In this document: piece by piece, positions 23,954 to 35,940 of the stretch
Layout: every line of letters starts with the position of its first letter
How positions within the stretch are numbered: the stretch's first letter is position 1
Assembly: GCA_027405735.1 (NCBI GenBank)
Contig: JAPEHQ010000006.1
Coordinates: forward strand, 2,666,001 to 2,730,000
DNA: 64,000 nt
Reading direction: 5' to 3'
Source: Mucor racemosus
Lineage: Eukaryota; Mucoromycota; Mucoromycetes; Mucorales; Mucoraceae
The notes under the pieces: generated by a model
What the model saw: the letters and a program-made list of their open reading frames with translations, nothing else
Database searches by the model: none
Told to the model about the DNA's origin: nothing
Program-made: the position numbers and the translations under genes

Positions 23954-25236
23954 ATGGGTCAATTAATCTCTGGTTTAAACCTCCGTCCTGGAGATGCACT
24001 TGTACCTGAACTGGGTTTCGATCTAGAAAGTAAAATTTATAGGTTAATTGTGGTTGCAATAGGTTACTAAATCATATATATTTTTTTTTCAGATGCCACA
24101 CCTTCTAGTGATGAACTTCAGTTGTACAATAAACTTTCATCTTTATTAGTGAAACCAGGTCCTGCTTTATTACATCTTTTAAAGAGTTATGTTCCTGCAT
24201 CTGATCAAATTCGTGATGCAATTGCCAAACCAACTCCTGAAAACGAATCAAGAGCTTGGGAAGCTGTTTCTCCTACAGTCGATATTTTGCGTGATATTTA
24301 TGATTATTCAGCTGATCTTCGTAAAGTTTGAAATATACATCTTGATTTGATTTGTTTACTAATATAATAATGTAGAGGAAGGATTACCAAAGTTATTAGG
24401 TGTTTTATGTCAAGGTGATGTTAGTAAAAATTTAGAAAGAAATCAAGGTTTAGCAAAGTTGTTTGCTGAATTATTGGATTTTGTGTTTGAATTTGATCAT
24501 TTAAAGGTAAATTTTCTTAATTGTTTGCCAATATATATAAATATTCATTAGTTTTGTTATTGTAGATGCGCAGCCCAACACTTCAAAATGATTTTTCATA
24601 CTATCGACGCATGTTACAACGAGGACGTTACAGTAGTCAAGGTGGACGAGATGATGATGAGAATTCCGTATCAGATTTAAGGAGTGCTATGATTGAAGAT
24701 GATCAAGCCAATCGTATATCGCTCTTTATTGCGTACCCTACTCCTATGCTGAAATGTATCATTGATACCACTACAAAATTTGTAAATAATAACCAACTAC
24801 AAAAAAGTGTGGGAGACTGGCTTGCTGCATTGTGGGCTACTTGTTTTAATACAGTTAGTAAAAAAAGGTATTGCCAAATGTTGATTGTTAATATAGAGAT
24901 ACTAATACCTAATTAGAAATCAAAATCCTGAAATATCAGCATTTTGTATGAAGGTCATGGTAGTTTCAATTATTCTGTACGATCACATTGATCCAAACGG
25001 TGCTTTCTACAAGAATTCACCTATTAATGTACGTATTATTACTTAATTGATTTATCAATGTCTGACATTTTTTCATCTAGATCAAACACTCTGTCAAGAT
25101 TATTCAAACTATTACAACAGTGAAATCAAACGAATATAGCGCAACAAATCTATTGTCTGCTTTACGGTATAATTCAAAACACCTCAACGATGATACTACA
25201 CCAAAAGGTGTCAAGAATTTGGTTTTGGCTACATAA
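23954..25236 (+). CDS. CYRI/FAM49 family Rac1-interacting protein
   Basis: CYRI proteins bind active Rac1 at the membrane and damp Scar/WAVE-Arp2/3 actin assembly. Exons 23954-24029, 24093-24320, 24376-24506, 24566-24867, 24917-25028 and 25081-25236 give 334 aa, near the 323 of human FAM49. The second donor must be the GTAAAG at 24321 to keep the frame. Hallmarks are the N-terminal MGQLIS (Gly2 is a predicted N-myristoylation site as in animals), FDLENATPSSDE, RSPTLQNDFSYYRR (Arg159-Arg160 correspond to the Rac-binding arginine pair of CYRI-B), FCMKVMVVSIILYDHIDPNGAF and LRYNSKHLNDDT. Family and motif match are strong; the role in this fungus is inferred. Confidence 0.92.
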
Positions 25237-26836
25237 AAAGAATCTTAATAATTTTCGTACAACAATTAATAACTCTATTTTTACCTACTAATATTCTTTT
25301 TTACTTTATATACTATGGCTTAATGTATTTAACATTTTATTTTATTTTACAAAATTCAAACCTCTATTTTTTTTCTTTTTTTTTTTTCCTTTTAAAACAA
25401 ATACTACTTACTTACTTTACAACACATTAATAATAACATTACCTATATTTCCTATTAAACTTTTTTCATGTAACACGGTTGTTTCCTTTTTTTTGTTAAA
25501 AATCAAGTTGGTTCTCAACCTTAATATTTGATTGCACTACCTCCGCAAGGAAATGGCTGTGAATAATTTAGCTTTGCAGGGTGTACATGTGAGATGTATT
25601 TTTGATTCGAATTTGTATACAAATAACAAAATATGGAAACTTATGTACGCAATATCTACTTTTAGAATCATGTAAGAACTGAGTATGACTATGGGCAATG
25701 TGATGTAGCCAACAACTGCAAACTTTATTGCAATTTATAAATATGCACACATTTTCTCTGATTGTCTGTATAGCTTAAATATTCAAAATACTGTGAAGAA
25801 TTGTGCTCTGGTATTATACCAAAAGTTATACTAATATATCAAGAGTTCTATATAGAATTAAATGCACATAATCAGCAATTTTGGGAAGTTGATAGTATAG
25901 CAGTAGCAGAAGAAACTGCTTCAAATATTAAATGCCCGCTGATCCAGATCTAACTATTACAATATCTAAAAGAATTTTTGACAATTTATTGATTGATAAA
26001 CTATCTGTTTTTTATATATATTTGCAATTATAAATAAACGAATAGTTCAAAAGAATTTTTTTTTTTTATAAAAATAGCTTTAAAATTGCCATATGAAAAG
26101 CTAACTTTTATAAGGTATATAAATTTTAAATGTGTTTGATATTTCTATGATTCAGGTATTGTAAATGATACAGAAAACATCTAAAAATTATTTTTTTAGG
26201 GTTTGAGTGTCAACACATGCATCTTGTACAAATATATGAAAATTGGCGCCGGAATTACCGTACATGCTTTATAGTTGAAATAGAAATAAGACACGAATTT
26301 GATCCCTAAATTTGGCTTCCTCGGCGTCAACGGACTAAAATTTTATTGCGAGCATAAATACTACCTTCTAATTTTAGTTTCCTTTGTTTTATTATCTTTC
26401 ACCAAACCCTGCATATACTAAGATACTAAAATTTGCATATTATATAACATATATTGTTCCATAAATATGAAGAATCACATGCGAACGAGTAAAAAATCAA
26501 ATAAAAAGAAAAATAGCTACTATGATGATACGATTATTATCAGAAGCAAAGTGAAATTACAAATCTAAAGCTCATGCATAGTTATCAGTTCGCTTAATTA
26601 AACCAAATAGTTAATTGTGTCCCGGGCTATACATGCGATAAAGATGATGAAATTGGCTTCACTTGTAATATGTTGAATGATCTACCATTGGCTCAACAGA
26701 GCAAACATTCGATTTTGCTAATTACTTTTATGCGCAAATAATGCTAAACTAGTTGTATATTTCTCGGGATAGTCTGCATTTGGTAAACTATGATATAATA
26801 TCTATGAAAAATACTACAATAAAAATAGGCTAAATA

Positions 26837-26900
26837 CATCAGGCATTTGTTGTTAAAATTTTTTGATGCATCAGGCATATGTTGTTAAAATTTTTTGATG
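26837..26900. repeat. 32-bp tandem duplication
   Basis: Two copies of a 32-base unit, starting CATCAGGCAT and ending TTTTTTGATG, differ at a single base; the first bases of a third copy follow at 26901. Nothing suggests a function. Confidence 0.85.
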
Positions 26901-27021
26901 CATCAAGGTTTCACTTTTGTCATCATTATCCTATTTACCTTGATATAAGCTTTTATAGATAGTACAGAATTACATCAATGTACATTTACCACATTCCTTG
27001 CTCATGTCTCTATGTATGCCC

Positions 27022-27023
<2 letters not shown>

Positions 27024-27054
<31 letters not shown>
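27024..27054. repeat. Poly-T run of 31 nt
   Basis: Homopolymer; possibly the poly-A tail of an old minus-strand retroposed copy, but no source gene is recognisable beside it. Confidence 0.9.
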
Positions 27055-27056
<2 letters not shown>

Positions 27057-28969
27057 CCTGTAGGGCGGTTTGTACCTATAAATATAAAATTGACAAGCAT
27101 TAATTTTGTCAGGGGCATTTACTGATGCCAACTTTTTTCATGCATTAAAAATAAACTCGCATGCAGGAACAGCATTTGATCTTGGGTATCTCTAATAGGT
27201 AAATCTTTGACAAGATGTACTATACCATATTATTCGTTATAAAAGTTGGCTTTCATCCGTTGTAATCGAAATTGACCTTATCAAACTTGATCTTTTTGAT
27301 ATATAAATCAAAAATTAGATATTGATAAAGCATAACCCCCCATAATGTATATTAGTTATTGAGAATGTTGGTTGTAATAATTTAAAGGCTTTGGGAAAGC
27401 TTAGTTGTCAAGTGGAGAACCCTGAAAGAGAGTTACAACAGAGATTTCGATTCTCAGATTATCATATAAAATATTTTTAAAATATTTATATAAACTGTAA
27501 TTTGTTTTTAATCAAGTTTTGATCTTATTAAAATAGGTTGTAACATACATAGATTATCCTCTTATTTTTGTTTGTTCCATTAAATAGATGATAGCTTACT
27601 TTTATAAGATTTGTCTTAGGCTCGAAAAGCATATTTTTGGAGCAGAAAATAATTCAAACGCCGGAGCTCATTCTACTCCCCAGATCCTGAAAAACGCCAT
27701 TTTGAAAATTTCCCGCACTTTTTTGCAAATTTCTCCACAAAACGTTATGTAAATTGTAAAAGCTTATTAATAATTATAGATACAACTTTAAATTCTGCGT
27801 CGAATGATGGTACTCACTCAAAAAAGTTTCACTATAGAAATTGCACAATTTTGAAAATTAGAAAAAATGGTTTTTTCCACAAAAATCTATTTTATTAATA
27901 AGCAGTAGCCAATTAAATGATTTAATATAAAATTTGGAAGAATTTCGACCATTTTGAGCTTAGGGAAGCTATAGTAAAAAATCCCATTTTCGGGGTCAAA
28001 ATGGCGATAAACCATTTTTCATCGATTTTTGCTTATAGATGTAAGGGTTGGGAGGTCGATTTTAATCATGTTTTTTATCACTCAAAAAAATTGAAATAAA
28101 AATATAGCAAAAAGATACATGATCCAAGAAATAGTTTTGACCAATTTTGAGCTTCAGATTTGTGCAAAATGTGCGTAAAACAATTCTTTAAAAATGTCGC
28201 TTTTTTGATGATATCTACAGAAATATGCGTAATTGAGCATATATATTGTATACACTAGTTGTATTTGTATACTTTAAATCATTCATCTGGCCAACATGCA
28301 ATGAATAAAATCGATATTTTGTTTGATTTCGTATTAAAACGCCTATTTTTGAGGCAGTAACACAGCGTTTGTTCCAGCTCAACAGCAACTGGATAAGATC
28401 TCTTCGATACTATTTTCTGGTCGCTTTTGTAAGACTGGTCAAATAATTCATTTTCATACAACAAATGGACGCAAAAAAGTATGAGAGTAAAATAAAAGTT
28501 TTCATAGAAGCTTTTTGTTGAAAAATTTGTGTTTTAGTGAGTAAAAAATTTTGTTTTGTGCATTGTTTCGCCTATATTTGATTTTCTGTTGAAATTTACA
28601 TATGCAAGAGCGAATAGTAATGTGTTAGTCTTGCTTCCTGTATCAATTTTTCGCAGAAACTCATACGACAATTATTTCTTTGAAATTTGGGAACGATTAA
28701 TAAATGCATTTGTGGTTAAACTATATGATGTATAAGTAATCCATTAATTTCCAAATGGCTGTAAAATAAATCACATATATGACACTAATTCTACAAATGT
28801 GAAGCAAAAAGCAAGCAATTTCTAAACCTCAAGCAAGACAAACATATCACATTAAATTACACATTTAAACCTCCCAAAAATTACAATAAGAAAACACAAA
28901 TAGATTATAAAAATATTCGATGCCATGGTAAACGCATTTATTATTTAAAATATAGGCTAGTTACAAAAT

Positions 28970-29706
28970 TTAAGCACGGGCAAGACGAGCGTTACGGGCC
29001 AATTGACGAGCGTTAAGCTTGACAACCTTCTTGTCATCAGCACGGGGAACAACCTCATCCTTTTCAGTGAGAACAACCTCGATGTGAGAGGGAGAAGACA
29101 TGAAAGGGTTGATTCTACCGTGGGCACGGTAAGTACGACGACGGTGCTTGGGAGCTTGGTTGACGACAATGCTGGAGATGTAAAGTTCCTCAACGTTCAA
29201 ACCCTTGGCCTAAAATGATTTATATATTAATATCAAATTAAACAATAACTAAATAAATAACATTACTTCGGCATTGCTTTCAGCATTCTTCAAGAGGTCA
29301 GTGACGAACTTGACAGACTTGACGGGCCAACGACCTTGAGTGGTACCGAATTCCTTGGCTTGAGAAGCACGACCAACACCACCGTTGAACTTACGGAAAG
29401 GAATGACTTGCTTGTGTTCGGTAACGTTGTTAAGATAGGCATAAGCCTTGGATAACTTCAAACCCTTGACAGCAACAGCGACTTCGTGGGTGTTCTTGAA
29501 CTAAAATAATTGTAATATAGTTGGCAAAATGTTGATTTGAATGAACCTAAAATTATAAAATACTTACATGGACACGGAGGTAAGAACCTCTGGACTTGGA
29601 AGCTATAAAAAAGAAAAAAATGTTAATTTACATGTTGTATGATATTTGTAGAATCTAAAAACTTACCCTTAGCGGGGTTGGCTGGAGTAGCAGCGTATCT
29701 GACCAT
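28970..29706 (-). CDS. RPL17: 60S ribosomal protein uL22 (RPL17)
   Basis: A large-subunit protein lining the exit tunnel. Minus-strand exons 29706-29667, 29602-29568, 29500-29267 and 29209-28970 give 182 aa, close to the usual 184. It begins [20 protein letters not shown] and continues with [61 protein letters not shown] and the tunnel-loop [23 protein letters not shown]. Exon 2 is only 35 nt. Codon use is strongly biased, as in RACK1. It is divergent from eL15 over 1.34 kb. Confidence 0.97.
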
Positions 29707-31046
29707 AGTTGCTCAACAGACTAATGAATTGAATAATAATTAGTATTTAATTCAACATTTAAAAAAAGATCAGTCGAGATGCAATAAAAGAGTTGAAATA
29801 GGCTTTTTGAATATGAATGCGTGAGTCGTGTAGGTGATTATGATAAATGTCCATGTGTGAGAGACATTTCAAACATTTGGTGCCTCTTTATCTTCCAAAT
29901 TTTTTTCTTGCGTGCATCCTGAAAAATAATATCTCAAATATCAACCATCCGATCCAATTTTTTCGATGCATCTTTCAAATCGATGGTGTGTTTTGATCTT
30001 GTATCTTGGTTGTGTACTCTCGAAGCATTCTATTTCAATCTTCATGCATCCTAACGGTATACGTACTGTCGAATAAAAGGAAGGATTGACTATGACATTG
30101 TTTGCATGCTCGTATAATCCCTCTTCCAAAATCTGTATTTTAAAGACATCCGGTCCGGAAGTGAGGTTTTTTCATTATGGTCCTTGAACGAAGAAATAAA
30201 TTTTCTTGTGCGGTAGTGGGTCGTTGAGATTCCCGACCAATGAACATTGTCACTAAAATAAAGTACTTGGGAGTTTTCAATTGAAAAGCTCTGGACATAG
30301 ACAACGATTTATGCTATTTTGGCCGAGAAATAAATGCATTATATGTATATCTTTGTAAAAATATTATTTTATTCTTGAGTGTGTTATCGAAATCCAAGTT
30401 TTCGAATGATTTTAATCTTGTAGATGCTTTCTGATCTACATTGGTTTCTCATACTTTATTCCATGTATTTTCCTAGTTAAAAAAGCATATAATAAAAATT
30501 CAATGCATGCTATGTATTTTGAAGCATATATTCTTTGAGTCTGAGGTATCAAATATACTTTTATCTACCCAATTGTATCGCAATGCCTTTGACATGTCAA
30601 TAAAGCAGAATTTTTCAATTTTTTTTCCTTTTTTTTTTTGCAACCCAGATTTGCACTACGGACATTTGGGGGAGGGAGCATTAGAATTAAAGGTATCGAT
30701 TTCGCTGTAAAGATAGTACCTCCTCTTTAATCATATCTTTTAGGTAAGATCATTGAAAGATGAATCTTATTTGAAAGAATAAAGGATATGAACATGAAAC
30801 AATCAACTATGAATCAATAAACAATGTATCAATGATTAAATGTATCAAAGATGGATGGATGAATAGGGGTGGATGGATTGAAATTTTCAAGAAAAAAAAA
30901 TCCTATACTTTTTGATTCATTGTTGATCATTTGTATTTCATGTACATATTCTCTATTCTTTTTAATGAGATTTCTATATTAAATTTACTTAATATACTAA
31001 TTGTTTCTATCTTATTTATATTCATTTTATTCAATAATTTATAGTC
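29707..31046. promoter_or_regulatory. Divergent spacer between uL22 and eL15 genes
   Basis: It must contain both ribosomal-protein promoters and 5' UTRs. GGATGGATG-type repeats occur at 30851-30879. A TATAG acceptor-like site three bases before the eL15 ATG (31044), with a GTAAGATC donor candidate at 30745, leaves room for a 5' UTR intron. No gene is visible. Confidence 0.5.
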
Positions 31047-31729
31047 ATGGGTGGTAAGTTTAATATAAAATTGACGCATTGGCTTACCTAATCATTGTTA
31101 TTAACTATTATTCACAATTAGCCTACAAGTATCTCGAGGAACTTGCCAGAAAGAAGCAATCCGATGTCTCCCGTTTCTTGCTCCGTGTCAGATGTTGGGA
31201 ATTCAGACAATTGAGTGTCATTCACCGTGCTTCTCGCCCTTCTCGTCCCGATAAGGCTCGTCGTTTAGGTTACAAGGCCAAGCAAGGTTTCGTTATCTAC
31301 CGTATTCGTGTCCGTCGTGGTGGTCGTAAGAGACCCGTCCCCAAGGGTGCTACTTTCGGTAAGCCCGTCAATGAGGGTGTTTCTCAACTCAAGTACCAAC
31401 GTTCTCTCCGTTCCACTGCTGAGGAGCGTATTGGTCGCAAGTGCGCCAATCTCCGTGTCTTGAACTCTTACTGGGTTAACCAAGATGCTACTTACAAGTA
31501 CTTTGAAGTTATCCTCGTCGATCCTTCTCACAAGGCTATCCGTCGTGATGCTCACATCAACTGGATCGCTAACCCCGTTCACAAGCGTCGTGAAGCTCGT
31601 GGTCTTACTGCCATCGGTAAGAAGTCTCGTGGTCACGGAAAGGGTCACCGTTTCAACAACACCAAGGGTTCTGGTCGTCGTGCCACCTGGAAGCGTCGCA
31701 ACACCCTTTCTCTCCGTCGTTATCGTTAA
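31047..31729 (+). CDS. RPL15: 60S ribosomal protein eL15 (RPL15)
   Basis: Exon 1 is only 7 nt (31047-31053, ATG GGT G); a 68-nt intron follows and exon 2 is 31122-31729. The spliced 204-aa product starts [18 protein letters not shown] and is the standard eL15 length. Diagnostic stretches are [62 protein letters not shown] and the basic C-terminus ending TLSLRRYR. Codon bias is strong. The tiny first exon is a conserved habit of eL15 genes. Confidence 0.97.
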
Positions 31730-33697
31730 ATATCATCTTGATATTTTTAAAATGCTTAAAAATATCAAATTTTGGTCATCAATTGATATTTTAATAAAAC
31801 AAAAACTATTTCATATTTGACATTCAGGGTTTGATTGTAAAGGTTTTTTTAGAGGAGAAAGTGATTATTTATAAAGGATTTGTACATGTTGTCAAAAGTA
31901 ACTGGTTACTCAATGTAACTTGTTGATGGAATAAGCATTTGACATTTCAAATATTCTTTGATTTCGATCTGACATGAGTAACACAATTAACAGGTTATCT
32001 AATATAGGCTTTACACTTGAAATTTAGACGTTTTTATTATTTTTTTTTGAATGAAACAGAAATAAAATTTAGACAAAATAGAGACAAAAATTTGTATGAA
32101 ATGAGAATGAGATTTTTTAGATAAAATCAGCGTCAAATTCACACTAAAATGAATTTGATTTGAGATAAATATGTAGATTCAATCAGGCAATGTATTTCTG
32201 GACCATCATCATCTTCTTCTTTATTTAAACCCCGAATCTTGGTGATGATAAAAACTGCAACAGATGGAAACAAATGCTAGCAATTACATAAAGCCAGTAC
32301 ATAGTTGTAAAGTATTTATCATATATCGACTGCTTGGATACCGGGTAAGTACCGATTGATGTATTAAAACCTCATATTGTACATCGCCTCCACACGTAAA
32401 GGCGGCTTTTTGTCCTCTTTTTTTTTTTCTTATTTTCTACATCTTATCATCTACAACAATCGACAATGTACAGATCCTTAATTTTAAATGAAATTCAAGC
32501 AGTAAAGACAAGCAGAGAGTCAGATATAAAGTATAAAATCTTTAAAAGGCAGTTTATTTTTTACAATCATTATTGACTTAGGGGAGAGACCACAGCCGAC
32601 ATGCAAGGATTGTAAAGGAATTGGCCACTATAGCAAGAAATACTACAAATGTAGACTTTATAAAGAAGACAAAACAGATGATGGTGGATACAGCATAAAG
32701 CAAATTATAGATTTTCTAATTCTTTTGATAGTTGGCACAAGTAAGAAGCGACAAAGTTCGGCGATCAAGGATGCCGTAATAAACACGGCTTTTTCCTTTG
32801 GGAGACTTAGATCATTACAGACAAGTTATAAATAGTATTACTGTTCAACTGAAGACTAATTTCATTTTTTCCAAATCTCCTTTCTCACATTATCTAAATT
32901 TCATTTTCATTACATCCAAACTTTATCCTCACTACATTCCAATTTTATTCTTATTTCATCCCAAATTTTACTTATTTCATCTGAATTTGAAGTAAGAATA
33001 CTGTAAATCGATATATATATTTTTTTTTTTTCATTTGTGATCATTTAAATTGTGCCGCACCCATCAACCATCTTTGCTTACACATACAACAACATTTTAC
33101 CTTTCACAATACAACAGAAAGATGAAAAAGAACGACGGTATTATGATTCGGGCAGTAAATTTAGATATGGTATTTTGTATTCTAAAGAATTTTATCGTGG
33201 GTTCAGGTGCATCCAGCTAAATGTGAATAATTGATTGACCTGCAGAACCATGCAAAGAATCCACTGATGATTTTTGTTTTCAAATATCTTGCTTTTTACA
33301 CTCACGTTTAAATGCTGAAACAAGTAGGTGTCAAAATTTAATTATCTAGTTAATTAATTAAAATTACTGTCGTCGTTATATTTATGGTCACCACTGCAAT
33401 TTTTTCAAATAAAGAGAAATGACTAAATATAAATCAAATATCAGGAATTCATTGCCATGCATTATTATGATTAAGCAATGTGTTGGGAAATTCTTAAAAA
33501 CTCTTTAAAGTCAAGGCAAACAATGTAAATGTTTTGAATGTGGAAATCCAAATAATAAAATCATCTCTCACCAATATTATATTTTGTGATTTGTGTAAAA
33601 TAAGAGTTAAATAAACTTTGTGTATATACTAAAAATGAATGAAGGAATGTATAAAAAATCTAAACAAAAAAAAAAAAAAAATGAAGAGGTTTGTTAA
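31730..33697. other. Spacer with one zinc-knuckle-like relic
   Basis: Apart from the relic at 32564-32830, this AT-rich stretch shows no gene. Short Phe/Leu/His-rich frames at 32798-32995 are compositional. Confidence 0.45.
32564..32830 (+). pseudogene. Zinc-knuckle-like transposon fragment
   Basis: An open stretch without ATG encodes DLGERPQPTCKDCKGIGH, then YSKKYYKCRLYK, and continues about 60 codons to a stop. The Cys-x2-Cys-x4-His-x7-Cys spacing resembles zinc knuckles found in fungal transposon proteins. No other part of a transposase is visible, so it looks like a stranded remnant. Confidence 0.35.
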
Positions 33698-35940
33698 TTA
33701 TTCTTTGGCATCGGGTTTACTGTAAACTTGGCGAGAATCACTATTTTCACCAGCATGCATGAATGTTTTATCTTCTGTATTAGCTAATTCTCTATCATAA
33801 GCATTATGAGCACCATAGGCACCGGTTGCCATACCAGCGGCACCGATACCTGCCATACCAGTGGCCGTAGCATCATTATAACCTTCGCTATAATAGTTTT
33901 GATCATTATAGGGGTCACTTCCCATTTGACTACCATCAGCATAATTGTAATAGCCACCCGCAGCTGCTGCATTAGTATTATTGTAATAATCGGTATCATT
34001 TTGAGGATAACCAGCTCCATTAGTTGGGGAATAGTAGTAACCATCATCATGAGTACCACTATGAGGTGTAGTAGGAGGATAATCATCTGTATAAGGTTGT
34101 GAATTTCTATCAGCAGGTGGTACAAATGCACGGGCACCAAATGCTGCATCACCAACGCCAGCACCAGCATTAGCAGCATCTCCCCAATTGGAAGTGCCAT
34201 GTTCAGGTGTATATTGGAACATATCGTTAGCTCCACTCTTTTGTATTTGACTCTTATTGCGTCTAGATCTTCTAAACAAGAAGAAAAACAAGCCAACTAA
34301 AAGTGCGGCACCTACAACACCACCTACAACACCGCCTACAATAGCTCCCTTATTTGTGGAGCTTGGAGCTGCATTGTTGTTTATTGGAAGCTCAGTGGAT
34401 GAGGAAGATGCCTGGGCAACACTAGTAGGGGATATGGATTGAGAGCTTGAAGGATCAATAGAAGTAAAACTAGGGATCAAAGATGTAGCAGATGGAATAG
34501 AAGAGCTACTAATAACTGAAGAAGGAAGTATAGAGCTACTCAAGACGGATGATGGGAGGGCTGAACTACTAACAATGGATGATGGAACAACAGAACTAGA
34601 AATCATTGAAGTGGGAGCTGATGAGCTTACAATAGCACTGCTTGAAGGAATTGCACTACTGGTTGTTGTTGTTGTAGATGGGATCAAACTAGAGGTGGTA
34701 GTTGTACTTGATTCGACAACTGAACTTGAAGTTGTAGTAGGAACTACTGAAGATTCAACAGTAGTAGTTGTAGTTGGCGCTTCAGATGAAGAAGTAATGA
34801 TAGGTGCCACAGTAGTGCTAGATGTTGTTGGTTCAGGTGAGCTTGTAGTAGGTTCAATTGAACTGGTAGTTGGCTCAATTGAACTGGTAGTTGGCTCGAT
34901 TGAGCTTGTAGTAGGTTCGATTGAGCTTGTAGTAGGTTCAATTGAACTGGTAGTTGGCTCAATTGAGCGTGAGGCTCTGGCTGAACTAGTAGTAGGTGCA
35001 ACTGTAGTAGTTGGTTTTGCGGCAGTTGTTGTAGTAGTTCTTTCGGCTGAAGTAATACTAACAACAGGTTCAGCTGAAGTAGCAGTAGGATTTTCAGTTG
35101 ATGCGGTGGTAGTGATTTTATCTGAAGTAGAAGCAACTAATTCTTCTGTGCTAGAAATTTTCTTTTGTTCAGAAGATGTAGTAACTGGATCTTCTGTTGA
35201 AGTTACTAGTTTACTCGTGCTATTAGTAACTTTTTCGGTACTTGAATCAGCAGATGTTGATGCAACTTGATTATCAGTAGCTTCAGCAGCATTAGATGTA
35301 GCATCGCTGCTCTTTGCATTATTATCTGCTGTAGATGTGATTCCGTTTCCTTGAGCTGTGGTTGATTCAGCGATATCTTGAGCAGAAGCTGCGGCGGCTC
35401 TGACAATAAAGTTATCCGAGGTCTAAGGATGAAAATAAAGAGAAAATTCCCAGTCAGTTAGGCTACTTTTTTTAAAAAGACGGGTGCTATTACCTGATCA
35501 TGGGTAGTCAAGGGTTTACCATTATCCTTTGTTGTCGTTGCTTGGTTGCTCTTGGAAGTAGCCGATGCCTTACTATTATCAGCAGTTGTTGAGCTATCAC
35601 CATTATCCAAAGAAGTAATGTCATTTGATTCTTCAGACTGAGCATTACTGTCATTTGAATCAGTGCTACTGTCAGATTGTTGTTGTTGAGCTGTATCATC
35701 TTTGGTGCCTGTTACTGAATCGGCTCTTCTAAGGATTTTAATATTTGGAATTACTGTCAAATCATCACCGAATGTACTTGCATCAACATTATTTGAAGGG
35801 TCTGCTGGAACTCCAACCGCAACATTGCTTACGGCTCGGCTTCTTTTGGCTAAAAGTTTATTTTCTAATTTCTTTTCGTTTGTACTACGATGAATTCCAG
35901 AAATGGAGTAAATCTGGGGTTCTGTTTCTTTTGTAGCCAT
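33698..35940 (-). CDS. Ser/Thr-rich mucin-like single-pass membrane protein
   Basis: Minus-strand exons 35940-35494 and 35422-33698 give 723 aa in phase 0. Residues about 80-500 are Ser/Thr/Pro-rich and likely heavily O-glycosylated. They include about six copies of TTSSIEP at residues 302-346 (21-bp DNA repeat, 34831-34966). A single TM segment lies at about 508-532 (GAIVGGVVGGVVGAALLVG), then a basic stop-transfer FRRSRRNK and a 185-residue Asn/Tyr/Gly-rich cytoplasmic tail. The layout resembles fungal wall-stress sensors of the Mid2/Wsc kind, without a cysteine-rich head. Oddly, no signal peptide follows the ATG (MATKETEPQIYS), and an in-frame stop lies 13-15 bases upstream. A missed 5' exon or a reverse-signal-anchor topology are alternatives. 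Confidence 0.8.
34831..34966. repeat. 21-bp coding tandem repeat (TTSSIEP)
   Basis: About 6.5 units of 21 bp inside the mucin-like gene. Units differ only at synonymous positions (two alternating versions, ...GTAGTAGGTTC and ...GTAGTTGGCTC), which suggests unequal exchange within the array. Confidence 0.9.

Larger units (their letters stand above)
25237..28969. other. Long gene-free region
   Basis: 3.7 kb of AT-rich DNA with no supported gene. It holds the CYRI 3' flank, a 32-bp tandem duplication (26837-26900), a 31-nt poly-T run (27024-27054), and stretches around 27640-28230 that read like old repeat DNA but have no second copy I could place in this window. Confidence 0.5.

Noticed and set aside
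31265..31648. 127-codon frame opposite eL15
   Set aside because: Antisense shadow of a codon-biased ribosomal protein exon.
34575..35270. 231-codon plus-strand open frame rich in Val/Glu/Leu repeats
   Set aside because: It is the antisense of the Ser/Thr-rich mucin-like exon and its 21-bp repeat.
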